Shown here piece by piece: positions 53,067 through 61,755 of a stretch of 64,000 nt of DNA. How positions within the stretch are numbered: position 1 is the stretch's first letter; each line of letters opens with the position of its first letter. Source of the stretch: Sphingomonadaceae bacterium (GTDB lineage: Bacteria > Pseudomonadota > Alphaproteobacteria > Sphingomonadales > Sphingomonadaceae); assembly GCA_030147805.1 (NCBI GenBank), contig JASBUR010000031.1, positions 1 through 64,000 of the forward strand. The letters are read 5' to 3'. The translations under genes were made by a program, and so were the position numbers. The notes below the pieces were generated by a model. The model saw nothing but the letters and a program-made list of their open reading frames with translations, had not been told where the DNA came from and made no database searches.

Positions 53067-54047
53067 CTAGACGCCTTCGGCGCGCAGCGGCCGGGTAAGC
53101 AGCCGGTCGATCACCGCGCCGATCGCGTCGCCGGCGAGCAGGTCGACCACCGCCTCGGTGATCGGCATGTCGACGCCCAGCTGGCGCGCGGCGGCGAGCA
53201 GCACCGGCGCGGTGTGCGCGCCTTCGGCGACGGTGCGACGCTCGGCCAGCAGCTCGGCGGCGCTGCGGCCCTGGCCGAGCCCCATCCCCAGACTCATGTT
53301 GCGCGACTGCGGGCTCGAACAGGTCAGCACGAGGTCGCCGAGGCCCGACAGGCCGCCCAAGGTCGCGGCCTGCGCGCCCTTGGCGAGGCCGAAGCGCAGC
53401 ATCTCGGCGAAGCCGCGCGCGATCAGCGCCGCCTTGGCATTCTCGCCCAATTGGCGGCCGACGACGGCGCCGCAGGCGATCGCCAGCACATTCTTGACCG
53501 CGCCGCCGACCTCGGCGCCGACGACGTCGTCGGCGGCATAGGGGCGGAAGGTCGGCTGCGCGAGCCGGTCGGCGAGCGCGGCGCCCGCCGCCGCGTCGGT
53601 GCAGGCAAGCGTCACCGCGGTCGGCAGCCCCTTCGCCACCTCGTGCGCGAAGGTCGGTCCCGACAGCACCGCGATCGGCGCGCCGGGCACCGCCTCGGCG
53701 GCGACCTCTGACATCAGCTCGCCGGTCCCCGCCTCGATGCCCTTCGAGCAGAGCACGAGCGGCCGCGCTGCGTGCGTCGGCGCGCCGGCGAGCACCTGGC
53801 GCAGGAACTGCGCCGGCGTCACCACCAGCCAGGCGTCGCAGGCGGCGAGGTCGCCGAGATTGGCGGTGGCGCGGATCTCGGGCGAGAGCGGCACGCCGGC
53901 GAGGAAGGCGTCGTTGACATGGCGCGCGTTGATGCCCGCGACGACCTCGGGCTCGCGCGCCCACAGCGTCACCGGCCCGCCGGCGGCGGCCACCTGCGCC
54001 AGCGCGGTGCCCCAGGCGCCGCCCCCAATCACGCCGATATGCTTCAT
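53067..54047 (-). CDS. gpsA: NAD(P)H-dependent glycerol-3-phosphate dehydrogenase
   Basis: [33 protein letters not shown]...[22 protein letters not shown]...[31 protein letters not shown]. Confidence 0.96.
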   Translation of the reverse strand: MKHIGVIGGGAWGTALAQVAAAGGPVTLWAREPEVVAGINARHVNDAFLAGVPLSPEIRATANLGDLAACDAWLVVTPAQFLRQVLAGAPTHAARPLVLCSKGIEAGTGELMSEVAAEAVPGAPIAVLSGPTFAHEVAKGLPTAVTLACTDAAAGAALADRLAQPTFRPYAADDVVGAEVGGAVKNVLAIACGAVVGRQLGENAKAALIARGFAEMLRFGLAKGAQAATLGGLSGLGDLVLTCSSPQSRNMSLGMGLGQGRSAAELLAERRTVAEGAHTAPVLLAAARQLGVDMPITEAVVDLLAGDAIGAVIDRLLTRPLRAEGV

Positions 54048-55084
54048 GCCTTCACTCCCGCGCCGCGTGCCGGCGCCGCCTCGGGATCGAGCGGCCAGCG
54101 CGGCCGCGCCGGCGCGTCGAGGCCGTCGGTCAGCCCCGCCGCCAGCCGCTCGGCGCCCGCCCAGGCGATCATCGCCGCATTGTCGGTGCACAGCCAGCCC
54201 GGCGGCGCGACGAATTTGAGCGCGCGCGCGTCGGCGAGCCCGGTTAGCGCCGCGCGGATCGCCGCGTTCGAGGCGACGCCGCCGGCGACGACCAGCGCGG
54301 TGACGTCGGGCGCCGCGGCGAGCGCCTTCAGCGTGCGGTCGGTCAGGCAGTCGATGACCGCGGCCTGGAAGCTCGCGGCGATATCGGCGGCGGCGTGCGG
54401 GTTGGCCTGAAAGGTGCGCAGCACCGCGGTCTTGAGCCCCGCGAAGGAGAAATGCGGCTCATCGGTGCCCGACAGCGGCCGCGGCAGCTTGAACGCCTTC
54501 GGGTTGCCGTCCTTCGCGCAGCGTTCGACCGCCGGGCCGCCGGGAAAGCCGAGCCCCATGATCTTCGCCACCTTGTCGAACGCCTCGCCGACCGCATCGT
54601 CGATCGTCGTCGCGAGGCGGCGGTAGCGCCCCACCCCCTGGACCTCGAGCAGCTGGCAATGGCCGCCCGACACCAGCAGCAGCAGATAGGGGAATTCGAG
54701 ATCGGGATCGACGAGCCGCGGGCTCAAGGCATGGCCCTCGAGATGGTTGACCGCGACGAGCGGCTTGTCCGCCGCCAGCGCCAGCGCCTTGCCGGTGACC
54801 AGCCCGACCATCACGCCGCCGATGAGGCCGGGGCCGGCGGTGGCGGCGATCGCGTCGACCTCGGCGAGCCCGACGCCGGCTTCGGCGAGCACCGCCTCGA
54901 TCATCGGCGCGAGCGCCTCGACATGCGCGCGCGCCGCGATCTCGGGGACGACACCGCCGTAGATGCGGTGCGCGTCGTCCTGGCTGGCGATGCGCTGCGC
55001 GACGATGGTGCGGCCGCGCAGCAGCGCCGCCGCGGTCTCGTCGCAGCTCGATTCGATACCGAGAATAAGCGGGGCGTCGGTCAT
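54044..55084 (-). CDS. tsaD: tRNA (adenosine(37)-N6)-threonylcarbamoyltransferase complex subunit TsaD
   Basis: [17 protein letters not shown]...[16 protein letters not shown]...[17 protein letters not shown] overlap with gpsA. Confidence 0.97.
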   Translation of the reverse strand: MTDAPLILGIESSCDETAAALLRGRTIVAQRIASQDDAHRIYGGVVPEIAARAHVEALAPMIEAVLAEAGVGLAEVDAIAATAGPGLIGGVMVGLVTGKALALAADKPLVAVNHLEGHALSPRLVDPDLEFPYLLLLVSGGHCQLLEVQGVGRYRRLATTIDDAVGEAFDKVAKIMGLGFPGGPAVERCAKDGNPKAFKLPRPLSGTDEPHFSFAGLKTAVLRTFQANPHAAADIAASFQAAVIDCLTDRTLKALAAAPDVTALVVAGGVASNAAIRAALTGLADARALKFVAPPGWLCTDNAAMIAWAGAERLAAGLTDGLDAPARPRWPLDPEAAPARGAGVKA

Positions 55085-55137
55085 TCGGTTCCTTGTCACT
55101 TGCCGCCGCCCTAGCATAGAGCGGGGCGGTGGAGACA

Positions 55138-56037
55138 ATGGTGAAGCTCGGCACGCGCGGCAGCCCGCTGGCGCTGACGCAGGCGCGGATGGTCGCCGAA
55201 GCGCTGTGCGCGGCGCACGGCTGGCGCGAAGATGCGGTGGCGATCGTCGCGATCAAGACCACCGGCGACCGCGTGCAGGACCGGCCGCTCGCCGAGATCG
55301 GCGGCAAGGCGCTGTGGACCAAGGAGCTCGAGGCGGCGCTCGCCGACGGGCGAATCGACGTCGCGGTGCATTCGATGAAGGACGTCGAGACCTGGCGTCC
55401 CGACACGCTGGCGCTCGCCGCGATGCTGCCGCGCGCCGACGTGCGCGACCGGCTGGTGGCGAACGACTGCGACGATTTCATGTGCCTGGCGCACGGTGCG
55501 CGGCTCGGCACGTCGAGCCCGCGGCGCGGCGCGCAGGCGCGGTTCGCGCGGCCCGACCTCCAGGTGGTGTCGTTCCGCGGCAACGTCGACACGCGGTTGT
55601 CGAAGCTCCGGAGCGGCGAGGCCGACGCGACCCTGCTGGCGGCGGCGGGGCTCGACCGGCTCGGCCGCCCCGACGTCGGCACGCCGATCCCCCCCGACCT
55701 GTTCCTGCCGGCACCGGCGCAGGGCGCGGTCGGCATCGAGCTGCGGCGCGAGGACGAGGCGATGCACGCGCTGATGGCGGCGATCGACCATGCCCCGACC
55801 TCGACCGCGGTGTTCGCCGAGCGCGCGCTGCTCGCCGCGCTCAACGGCTCGTGCCACTCGCCGGTGGCGGCGCATGCGGCGCCCGGCGGCGGGATCCGCG
55901 CCGAAATCCTGCTGCCCGACGGCTCGGAGCGCGTGGCCGCGGCGCGCGACGCCACCGATGCGGCGGCGGTGCGCGACCTCGCCGACGAGCTGCTGCGCCG
56001 CGCCAGCCCGGCGCTGCGCGCGCTGTTCGGGAGCTGA
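55138..56037 (+). CDS. hemC: Hydroxymethylbilane synthase
   Basis: [18 protein letters not shown]...FTKELEAAL-type [24 protein letters not shown]...[10 protein letters not shown]. Confidence 0.97.
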   Translation: MVKLGTRGSPLALTQARMVAEALCAAHGWREDAVAIVAIKTTGDRVQDRPLAEIGGKALWTKELEAALADGRIDVAVHSMKDVETWRPDTLALAAMLPRADVRDRLVANDCDDFMCLAHGARLGTSSPRRGAQARFARPDLQVVSFRGNVDTRLSKLRSGEADATLLAAAGLDRLGRPDVGTPIPPDLFLPAPAQGAVGIELRREDEAMHALMAAIDHAPTSTAVFAERALLAALNGSCHSPVAAHAAPGGGIRAEILLPDGSERVAAARDATDAAAVRDLADELLRRASPALRALFGS

Positions 56038-56040
56038 GCG

Positions 56041-56736
56041 ATCGCGCGAATCCTCGTCACGCGCCCGCCGCCGCTCGCCGCGGAGACCGCCGAACGGCTG
56101 GCGGCGCGCGGCCATGACGTCATCGTCTCGCCGCTGCTCGCCCCGGTGGCGCGCGACTGGCAGCCGCCCGCCGCGCCTGTCGACGCGCTGATCTTCACCA
56201 GCCCGCAGGCGCCGGCCTTCGCCGGCGCGGCGGCGGCGCGCTACGCATCGCTGCCCGCCTATGCGGTCGGGGCGCGCACCGCGCTCGCGGCACGGGCGGC
56301 GGGCTTCGCCGAGGTGCGCGAGGCGGGCGGCGACGTCGCGGCGCTGCTCGCCACCGTCGCGGCGGCGGGGCATGCGCGCGTGCTGCACCTCGCCGGCACG
56401 CATCGCACCCCGGCGGCGGTGCCCGCGACGCTGCAGGTGGTCGTTCGCGCCGTCTACGAAGCCGAACTCGCGCCGCTGAACGCCGCGGCCAAGGCGGCGC
56501 TGCACGCCGCGGCGGTCGACTGGGCGCTGCTGTTCTCGACGCGCAGCGCCGCGCATTTCGCAGACCTGTTCGATACGCTCGGCGCCGATCGGGCGACGCT
56601 GTCGATCGCGACGATCAGCGCGCGGGCGCTGGCGGCGGCGGGCGGCGGCTGGCGGCGCGCGGTGGCGGCGGCGACGCCCGACGAGGCGGGCATCTTGGCG
56701 GCGAGCGGCCTGTCGTGCGACAAGGCCCCGGCGTGA
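56041..56736 (+). CDS. hemD: Uroporphyrinogen-III synthase
   Basis: IARILVTRPPPLAAETAERLAARGHDVIVSPLLAPVARDWQPPAAP...DALIFTSPQAPAFAG; N-terminus precedes the first conventional start (GTG 56146). Confidence 0.8.
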   Translation: MARILVTRPPPLAAETAERLAARGHDVIVSPLLAPVARDWQPPAAPVDALIFTSPQAPAFAGAAAARYASLPAYAVGARTALAARAAGFAEVREAGGDVAALLATVAAAGHARVLHLAGTHRTPAAVPATLQVVVRAVYEAELAPLNAAAKAALHAAAVDWALLFSTRSAAHFADLFDTLGADRATLSIATISARALAAAGGGWRRAVAAATPDEAGILAASGLSCDKAPA

Positions 56737-56755
56737 GGGGCCGGAGGAACAGCAG

Positions 56756-57766
56756 ATGATCGACGATACCCCCGACCGCCTGGGCGGCGACCGCGTGATT
56801 CCCGAGCGGCCGGTCTATGGGTCGATCCACGGCGCCCCCGCCGACATGGCGGCGCCGCGGCGCCGGCCGATCGCCGCCTGGCTGATCGCCGCGGTGGCGG
56901 TGGCCTTCGCGATCGGACTGCTCGCCAACCCGTGGTTCGAACGCAACGTCCGCTCGCGGCTGCCCGGCATGCGCTCGACGGCGAGCGACGTCGCGGCGTC
57001 GCAGACGATCGCCGCGCTGCAGGCGCGGATCGACTCGCTCGAGGCGCGGCAGGGGGCCCCGGCGCAGCCTGCCCTCAACGACCCGACCGCGATGTCCGCC
57101 GAGGTGGCGGGCGTGGCCGAAGCGCAGGAAACCACCGAGACCGATCTCGCCGAGTTGCGTGCCCAGGTCGCCGAGCTGCGCGGCCGTACCGATTCGACCG
57201 CCGCCGCCGCTGCCGAGGGCGCCGAGCGCGCGCAGACCGCACTGCTCGTCTCGGCGCTTCGCCGCGCGGTCGAGACCGGCCGCCGCCTCGACGCCTATGA
57301 GCCGGCGCTGCGCGCGCGCTTCGGCGCCAGCCATCCCAACGAGGTCGCGGCGCTGCTGTCGCTCGGCGAGCGGCCGGTCGAGGGGGGAACGCTGTCGCGC
57401 GACCTGGCACGCGCGCTCCCTGCGATCGAGCGCGCCGACGCCGAAGGCCGCAACTGGTGGGAATCGTTCCGCCACGGGCTCGCCGGCATCGTCGCGGTGC
57501 GCCGCGCCGACGATGCGCCGGTCGACGCGCAATCGCGCGTGCGGCTGGCGATGCAGCGCGCCGCGGCAGGCGACGTCGACGCCGCGCTGCGTACCGTCGC
57601 GACGCTGCCGCCGCCGGCGCGCACCGCGCTCGCCGGCTGGACGGGCGAGGCGCGGCGCTATGCGGCGGGGATGAACGCGCTGGCGACGCTCGAGGCAGCG
57701 GCGCTCAATCCGGCGCCCGCCGCGGCGGTGCCGCCCCCGGCGGCCGCCGGGACGACGACTCTCTAG
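56756..57766 (+). CDS. Mitofilin/Mic60-like inner membrane protein
   Basis: N-terminal TM, coiled coil, C-terminal helical domain; located after hemC-hemD as is typical of alphaproteobacterial Mic60 homologs. Confidence 0.7.
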   Translation: MIDDTPDRLGGDRVIPERPVYGSIHGAPADMAAPRRRPIAAWLIAAVAVAFAIGLLANPWFERNVRSRLPGMRSTASDVAASQTIAALQARIDSLEARQGAPAQPALNDPTAMSAEVAGVAEAQETTETDLAELRAQVAELRGRTDSTAAAAAEGAERAQTALLVSALRRAVETGRRLDAYEPALRARFGASHPNEVAALLSLGERPVEGGTLSRDLARALPAIERADAEGRNWWESFRHGLAGIVAVRRADDAPVDAQSRVRLAMQRAAAGDVDAALRTVATLPPPARTALAGWTGEARRYAAGMNALATLEAAALNPAPAAAVPPPAAAGTTTL

Positions 57767-57811
57767 CCCGCGCGACGCTTCGCGGTCGGCGCGACCGGCT
57801 GCTGCCGGGCG

Positions 57812-58057
57812 TCAGACCCGCCGCGCCCAGCCATCGGCGGCGATGGCGTCGATGTCGCCGATCGAGTGCGCGCAGCCCTCGCGGCGTCGCACCGCGGCGG
57901 TCGCATCGGCGCCCGCCCCCGGCACGGGCATGATCTCGAGTCGGCCATCGGGCCGCGCGTCGATGCTGACGCGATCGCCGGGACCGACGCCGAGATGCTG
58001 CAGGATGTCCGGGCCGAGGATGATCCGGCCCGTCGCCGTCACGATATGCATGCTCAT
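57812..58057 (-). CDS. AbrB/MazE/SpoVT-family DNA-binding domain protein
   Basis: MHIVTATGRIILGPDILQHLGVGPGDRVSIDARPDGRLEIMPV. Confidence 0.8.
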   Translation of the reverse strand: MSMHIVTATGRIILGPDILQHLGVGPGDRVSIDARPDGRLEIMPVPGAGADATAAVRRREGCAHSIGDIDAIAADGWARRV

Positions 58058-58173
58058 CGAAGCCTCCCCCGGAAAGGTGGGAGGCCATCGCCGGCGGACA
58101 AGGGGGGCGGGCGCCGGTGCCGCGACGGCGCGCGGCTGCCGGGCGACAGCATCTGGCTGATGGTGAAGGCAAC

Positions 58174-58248
58174 TGGAGCGGGCGAAGGGATTCGAACCCT
58201 CGACTTCAACCTTGGCAAGGTTGCGCTCTACCCCTGAGCTACGCCCGC
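58174..58248 (-). tRNA. tRNA-Gly (GCC)
   Basis: Minus strand GCGGGCGTAGCTCAGGGGTAGAGCGCAACCTTGCCAAGGTTGAAGTCGAGGGTTCGAATCCCTTCGCCCGCT-CCA; anticodon GCC. Confidence 0.96.
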
Positions 58249-58421
58249 ATCGCGGAGCCGCTCCAAATGAGCGGCAGGTCCAGTTGAGGCCGGGCTGCTA
58301 TCATAGCGCCCGAGCGGCACGCAAGCGGTAAATGTGCGGCGCGGTCGGCGGCGTTGGCCTTGGCAGTGCGGGGGCTGCGGTCCCATATGGGCGCGACGAG
58401 CAACAGACGAAGGGTGCGAGC

Positions 58422-59333
58422 GTGGCGAGCCTAACCACCACAGCCAGCGAACGGGCGAGTATCGAGGCGTTCCGCCGCGACGTGCTCGACGCGTCGATGA
58501 CCGCGCTGGTGATCCTGCAGTTCACCGCCGAATGGTGCGGGCCGTGCAAGGCGCTGAACCCGATCCTCGACAAGGTCGCCGCCGACTATGCGGCGAAGGG
58601 CGTCACGCGCGTGGCGATCGACGTCGACAAGAATCAGACGATCGCCGCGCAATTCCGCATCCAGTCGGTGCCGACGGTCTATGCGGTATTCCAGGGGCAG
58701 CCGGTCGCCGACCTGACGCCGGCGCGTACCGAGGCGCAGCTCAAGAAATTCCTCGACGAGATCCTGGCGCAGCTGCCGGTCGGCGCCGGCGGCGGCGATG
58801 ACGCCGCAGCCGACGTCGAGCCGCTGGTCGAGGCCGGACAGGCGGCGCTCGCCGACGGCGCGCACGAGGAGGCCTACCGGATCTTCACCGCGCTCGCCGC
58901 CGAGGTGCCCGAGCGCCTCGACGTCGTCGCCGGCATCGCGCGCGCGCTGATCGGCCTCGGGCGGATCGACGAGGCCGAGGGCGTCATGGCGGGCGTTCCC
59001 GCCGAGGCGAAGGACGCCGGCGTCGCGCAGGCCCGCGCGGCGCTGGCGCTGGCGAAGGAGGCGGCGCCGGTCGACGATCTCGAGGGCTTGCGCCAGCGAT
59101 CGGCGGCAGCCCCCGACGACCTGGCGCTGCGCTACGAACTCGCCGGCGGGCTGATGGCGCGCGGCGACCGCGACGCGGCCGCCGACGAGCTGCTCGAGAT
59201 GATCCGCCTCGACCGGACCTGGCAGGAGGGGGCGGCGCGCGAGCGGCTGCTGAAGCTGTTCGAGGCGGTCGGGCTCGAGGATCCCTGGGTGATGGCGACA
59301 CGCCGGCGGCTGTCGACCATCCTGTTCTCATGA
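58422..59333 (+). CDS. YbbN/CnoX-like thioredoxin with TPR-like C-terminus
   Basis: VILQFTAEWCGPCKALNPILDKVAADYAAKGVTRVAIDVDKNQTIAAQFRIQSVPTVYAVFQGQPV. Confidence 0.92.
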   Translation: MASLTTTASERASIEAFRRDVLDASMTALVILQFTAEWCGPCKALNPILDKVAADYAAKGVTRVAIDVDKNQTIAAQFRIQSVPTVYAVFQGQPVADLTPARTEAQLKKFLDEILAQLPVGAGGGDDAAADVEPLVEAGQAALADGAHEEAYRIFTALAAEVPERLDVVAGIARALIGLGRIDEAEGVMAGVPAEAKDAGVAQARAALALAKEAAPVDDLEGLRQRSAAAPDDLALRYELAGGLMARGDRDAAADELLEMIRLDRTWQEGAARERLLKLFEAVGLEDPWVMATRRRLSTILFS

Positions 59334-59974
59334 CCGCTTACTACAGCGCCGAGAGCCTGCCGGCGGTGATCCCGGTGTTCCCGCTCGCCGGAGCGCTGGT
59401 GCTGCCGCGCGGCGAGCTGCCCTTGAACATCTTCGAGCCGCGCTACCTGGCGATGGTGCGCGACGCGATGGCGGGCGACAAGCTGATCGGCATGATCCAG
59501 CCCAAGGACGAGCGCGAGCCGCCCGAGCTCTACGGCGTCGGCGGCGTGGGGCGGATCACGCAATTCTCCGAAACCGGCGACGGCCGCATTTTGATCACGC
59601 TGGCCGGGTTGACGCGCTTCCGCATCGTCGAGGAGCTGCGCGTCGACACGCCCTATCGGCAGGTGCGCGCCGACTATGCGCCCTTCGTCGCCGACTGGCG
59701 CGACGGCGACCCGCTGGCGGCGGCGGTGCGCGCCGACCTCGAAAATTCGCTGCGCGCCTATCTCGACAGCCAGGGGCTGTCGGCCGACTGGGACGCGGTG
59801 GCGGGCGCCGACGACGAATCGCTGGTCAACACGCTGACCGCGGTCTGCCCGTTCGACATCGCCGAGAAGCAGGCGCTACTCGAGGCGCCGGGCTTGCGCG
59901 ACCGCGCCGGCGTGCTGGCGACGCTGATGGCGTTCGCGGTGCCCGCCGCCGAAGAGCAGGTGACGTTGCATTGA
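59330..59974 (+). CDS. LON peptidase substrate-binding domain protein
   Basis: [49 protein letters not shown] overlap with the upstream gene. Confidence 0.93.
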   Translation: MTAYYSAESLPAVIPVFPLAGALVLPRGELPLNIFEPRYLAMVRDAMAGDKLIGMIQPKDEREPPELYGVGGVGRITQFSETGDGRILITLAGLTRFRIVEELRVDTPYRQVRADYAPFVADWRDGDPLAAAVRADLENSLRAYLDSQGLSADWDAVAGADDESLVNTLTAVCPFDIAEKQALLEAPGLRDRAGVLATLMAFAVPAAEEQVTLH

Positions 59975-59987
59975 GGAAGGCCCGCCG

Positions 59988-60167
59988 ATGAGCATGATCG
60001 ATCCGCGGCTGCTCGACATCCTCGTCTGTCCGCTCACCAAGACGCGGCTGCGTTACGACGAGGCCGCACAGGAACTGGTCAGCGACGCCGCCGGTCTCGC
60101 CTATCCGGTGCGCGACGGCGTGCCGATCATGCTCGTCGAGGAAGCGCGGGAGCTTCCCCAGAGCTGA
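59988..60167 (+). CDS. Trm112 family protein
   Basis: 59 aa [59 protein letters not shown]. Confidence 0.92.
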   Translation: MSMIDPRLLDILVCPLTKTRLRYDEAAQELVSDAAGLAYPVRDGVPIMLVEEARELPQS

Positions 60168-60197
60168 CGCCCTCTCCCCGGCGCGGCGAGGGGGAGT

Positions 60198-61427
60198 CTA
60201 AACCGTCAGGCCCTGCAGCAGCTTGGGAAGATCGCCCGTCTCGCCGCGCGCCTCGGCCATGAAGAAGCGTTTCAGCGGCGGGATGCGCTCGACCGCCGCC
60301 AGCCCGAGCCGGCGCGCGGCGGCGGCGGGGCGGCCGGGGATGGCGAACAGCCGGTTGAGCGCATCGGTGACGCTCGCCACGAGGCCGTTGTCGAGCCGGC
60401 GCCAGGTCTGGTAGCGCGCCAGCAGCTGCGGATCGCCGAGGTCGAGCCCGAGCCGGGCGCCGTCGACGAGCACCTCGGCGAGCGAAGCGACGTCGCGCAG
60501 CCCCATGTTGAGCCCCTGGCCGGCGATCGGGTGGATGCCGTGCGCGGCGTCGCCGACCAGCACCAGCCGCTCGCCGACGTAGGATTCGGCGTGATGGAAG
60601 CCGAGCGGATAGGAGGTGGCGGGGGCGATCAGCGTCACCTCGCCGAGAAAGCCGCCCATGCGCTTGGCGATCTCGGCGGCGAGCGCGCGCGGCGGCAGGC
60701 CGAGATAGGCGGGCGCGTCGTCGCTGCCCACGCTCCAGACGATCGCCGAGCGCGTGCCGGGCGCGGCATCGCCGGTCGCCTTCATCGGCAGGATCGCGAA
60801 CGGTCCCGACGGATAGAAGAGCTCGAAGGCGACGCCGCCGTGCGAGCGCTCATGCTCGATCATCGTGACGATCGCGGTGTGCGGGTAGCGCCACTGGCCG
60901 ACGCGGATTCCCGCCGCCTCGCGCAGCGGCGAGCGCCGGCCGTCGGCCGCGACGACGAGCGGCGCGGCGAGGACGGTGCCGTCGTCGAGCGTCACGCGCG
61001 CCCCGGTGGCGCCGCGTTCGACCGCTGTGGTGCGCGCCGGCGCGTGAACCGACAGGTTGGCCGCCTGCGCCGCCGCGGCGAGCAGCGCGGTGCGCAGGAC
61101 GCGATTCTCGAACATATAGCCGAGCGGTCCGGTGTCGGCGTCGCGCGAATCGAAGTGCAGGTGGAGTGGCGACAGCCCGTCGGTGACGCGGATTTCGTCG
61201 ATCGCGCAACCGTGCGGCTCGATCGCCTCCCACAGCCCGATCGCGCGCAGCATGCGCGCCGAGGCGCTGGCGATCGCCGAGGCGCGGCCGTCGAATCCCG
61301 GCGCGATCGTCGCCGGCAGGTCGGCGGCGTCGACCACCGCCGACGACAGGCCGTGGCGGTCGAGCGCCAGCGCCAGCGTCATGCCGACGAGGCCGCCGCC
61401 GATGATGATCACGTCGCTGTGTTTCAT
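60198..61427 (-). CDS. UbiH/UbiF/VisC/COQ6-family FAD-dependent hydroxylase
   Basis: DVIIIGGGLVGMTLALALDRHGLSSAVVDA...LVLVGDAAHGIHPIAGQGLNMGLRDVASLAEVL. Confidence 0.93.
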   Translation of the reverse strand: MKHSDVIIIGGGLVGMTLALALDRHGLSSAVVDAADLPATIAPGFDGRASAIASASARMLRAIGLWEAIEPHGCAIDEIRVTDGLSPLHLHFDSRDADTGPLGYMFENRVLRTALLAAAAQAANLSVHAPARTTAVERGATGARVTLDDGTVLAAPLVVAADGRRSPLREAAGIRVGQWRYPHTAIVTMIEHERSHGGVAFELFYPSGPFAILPMKATGDAAPGTRSAIVWSVGSDDAPAYLGLPPRALAAEIAKRMGGFLGEVTLIAPATSYPLGFHHAESYVGERLVLVGDAAHGIHPIAGQGLNMGLRDVASLAEVLVDGARLGLDLGDPQLLARYQTWRRLDNGLVASVTDALNRLFAIPGRPAAAARRLGLAAVERIPPLKRFFMAEARGETGDLPKLLQGLTV

Positions 61428-61591
61428 GCGCTTCTCCTACGCCGCGCCGGCGAAAATCCCAAGCGACGCCAGGGCTGCCCACGAAATAGGCAGCCCTATG
61501 CGCATGCTTATTTTGTAGCCAGATTTCGGTCCATTCGACCGCCGGCGCCGCTGGAGATGCGGGTTGGCACGCTAGTTGAAGAGGAGCCGTC

Positions 61592-61676
61592 CGGATGCCT
61601 TTTGCGTCCATTGCTCGCTCAGGGGCCTTTACCGGCCACAACTGTCGGCCGGGAGTCACACTCCCGGCCGTTTTTT
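61592..61676 (+). ncRNA. Candidate small RNA ending in an orphan terminator (5' end uncertain)
   Basis: No plus-strand CDS precedes the strong terminator at 61646; 5' boundary is inferred only from a weak promoter-like sequence. Confidence 0.35.
61646..61676 (+). terminator. Rho-independent terminator
   Basis: CGGCCGGGAG-TCACA-CTCCCGGCCG-TTTTTT: perfect 10-bp stem and six Ts. Confidence 0.9.
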
Positions 61677-61755
61677 CAGACGCGCCGCCCGCGCGCTTGA
61701 CCGTTAACCATCGTTGACAGCAGAATCGGCGGCTCACGGGGGATGCGGGGGAATC

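Noticed and set aside
57812-58057. Toxin-antitoxin pair based on the AbrB/MazE-like gene
   Set aside because: No plausible toxin ORF adjacent; flanked by the Mic60-like gene and tRNA-Gly, so treated as a solitary AbrB-like protein.
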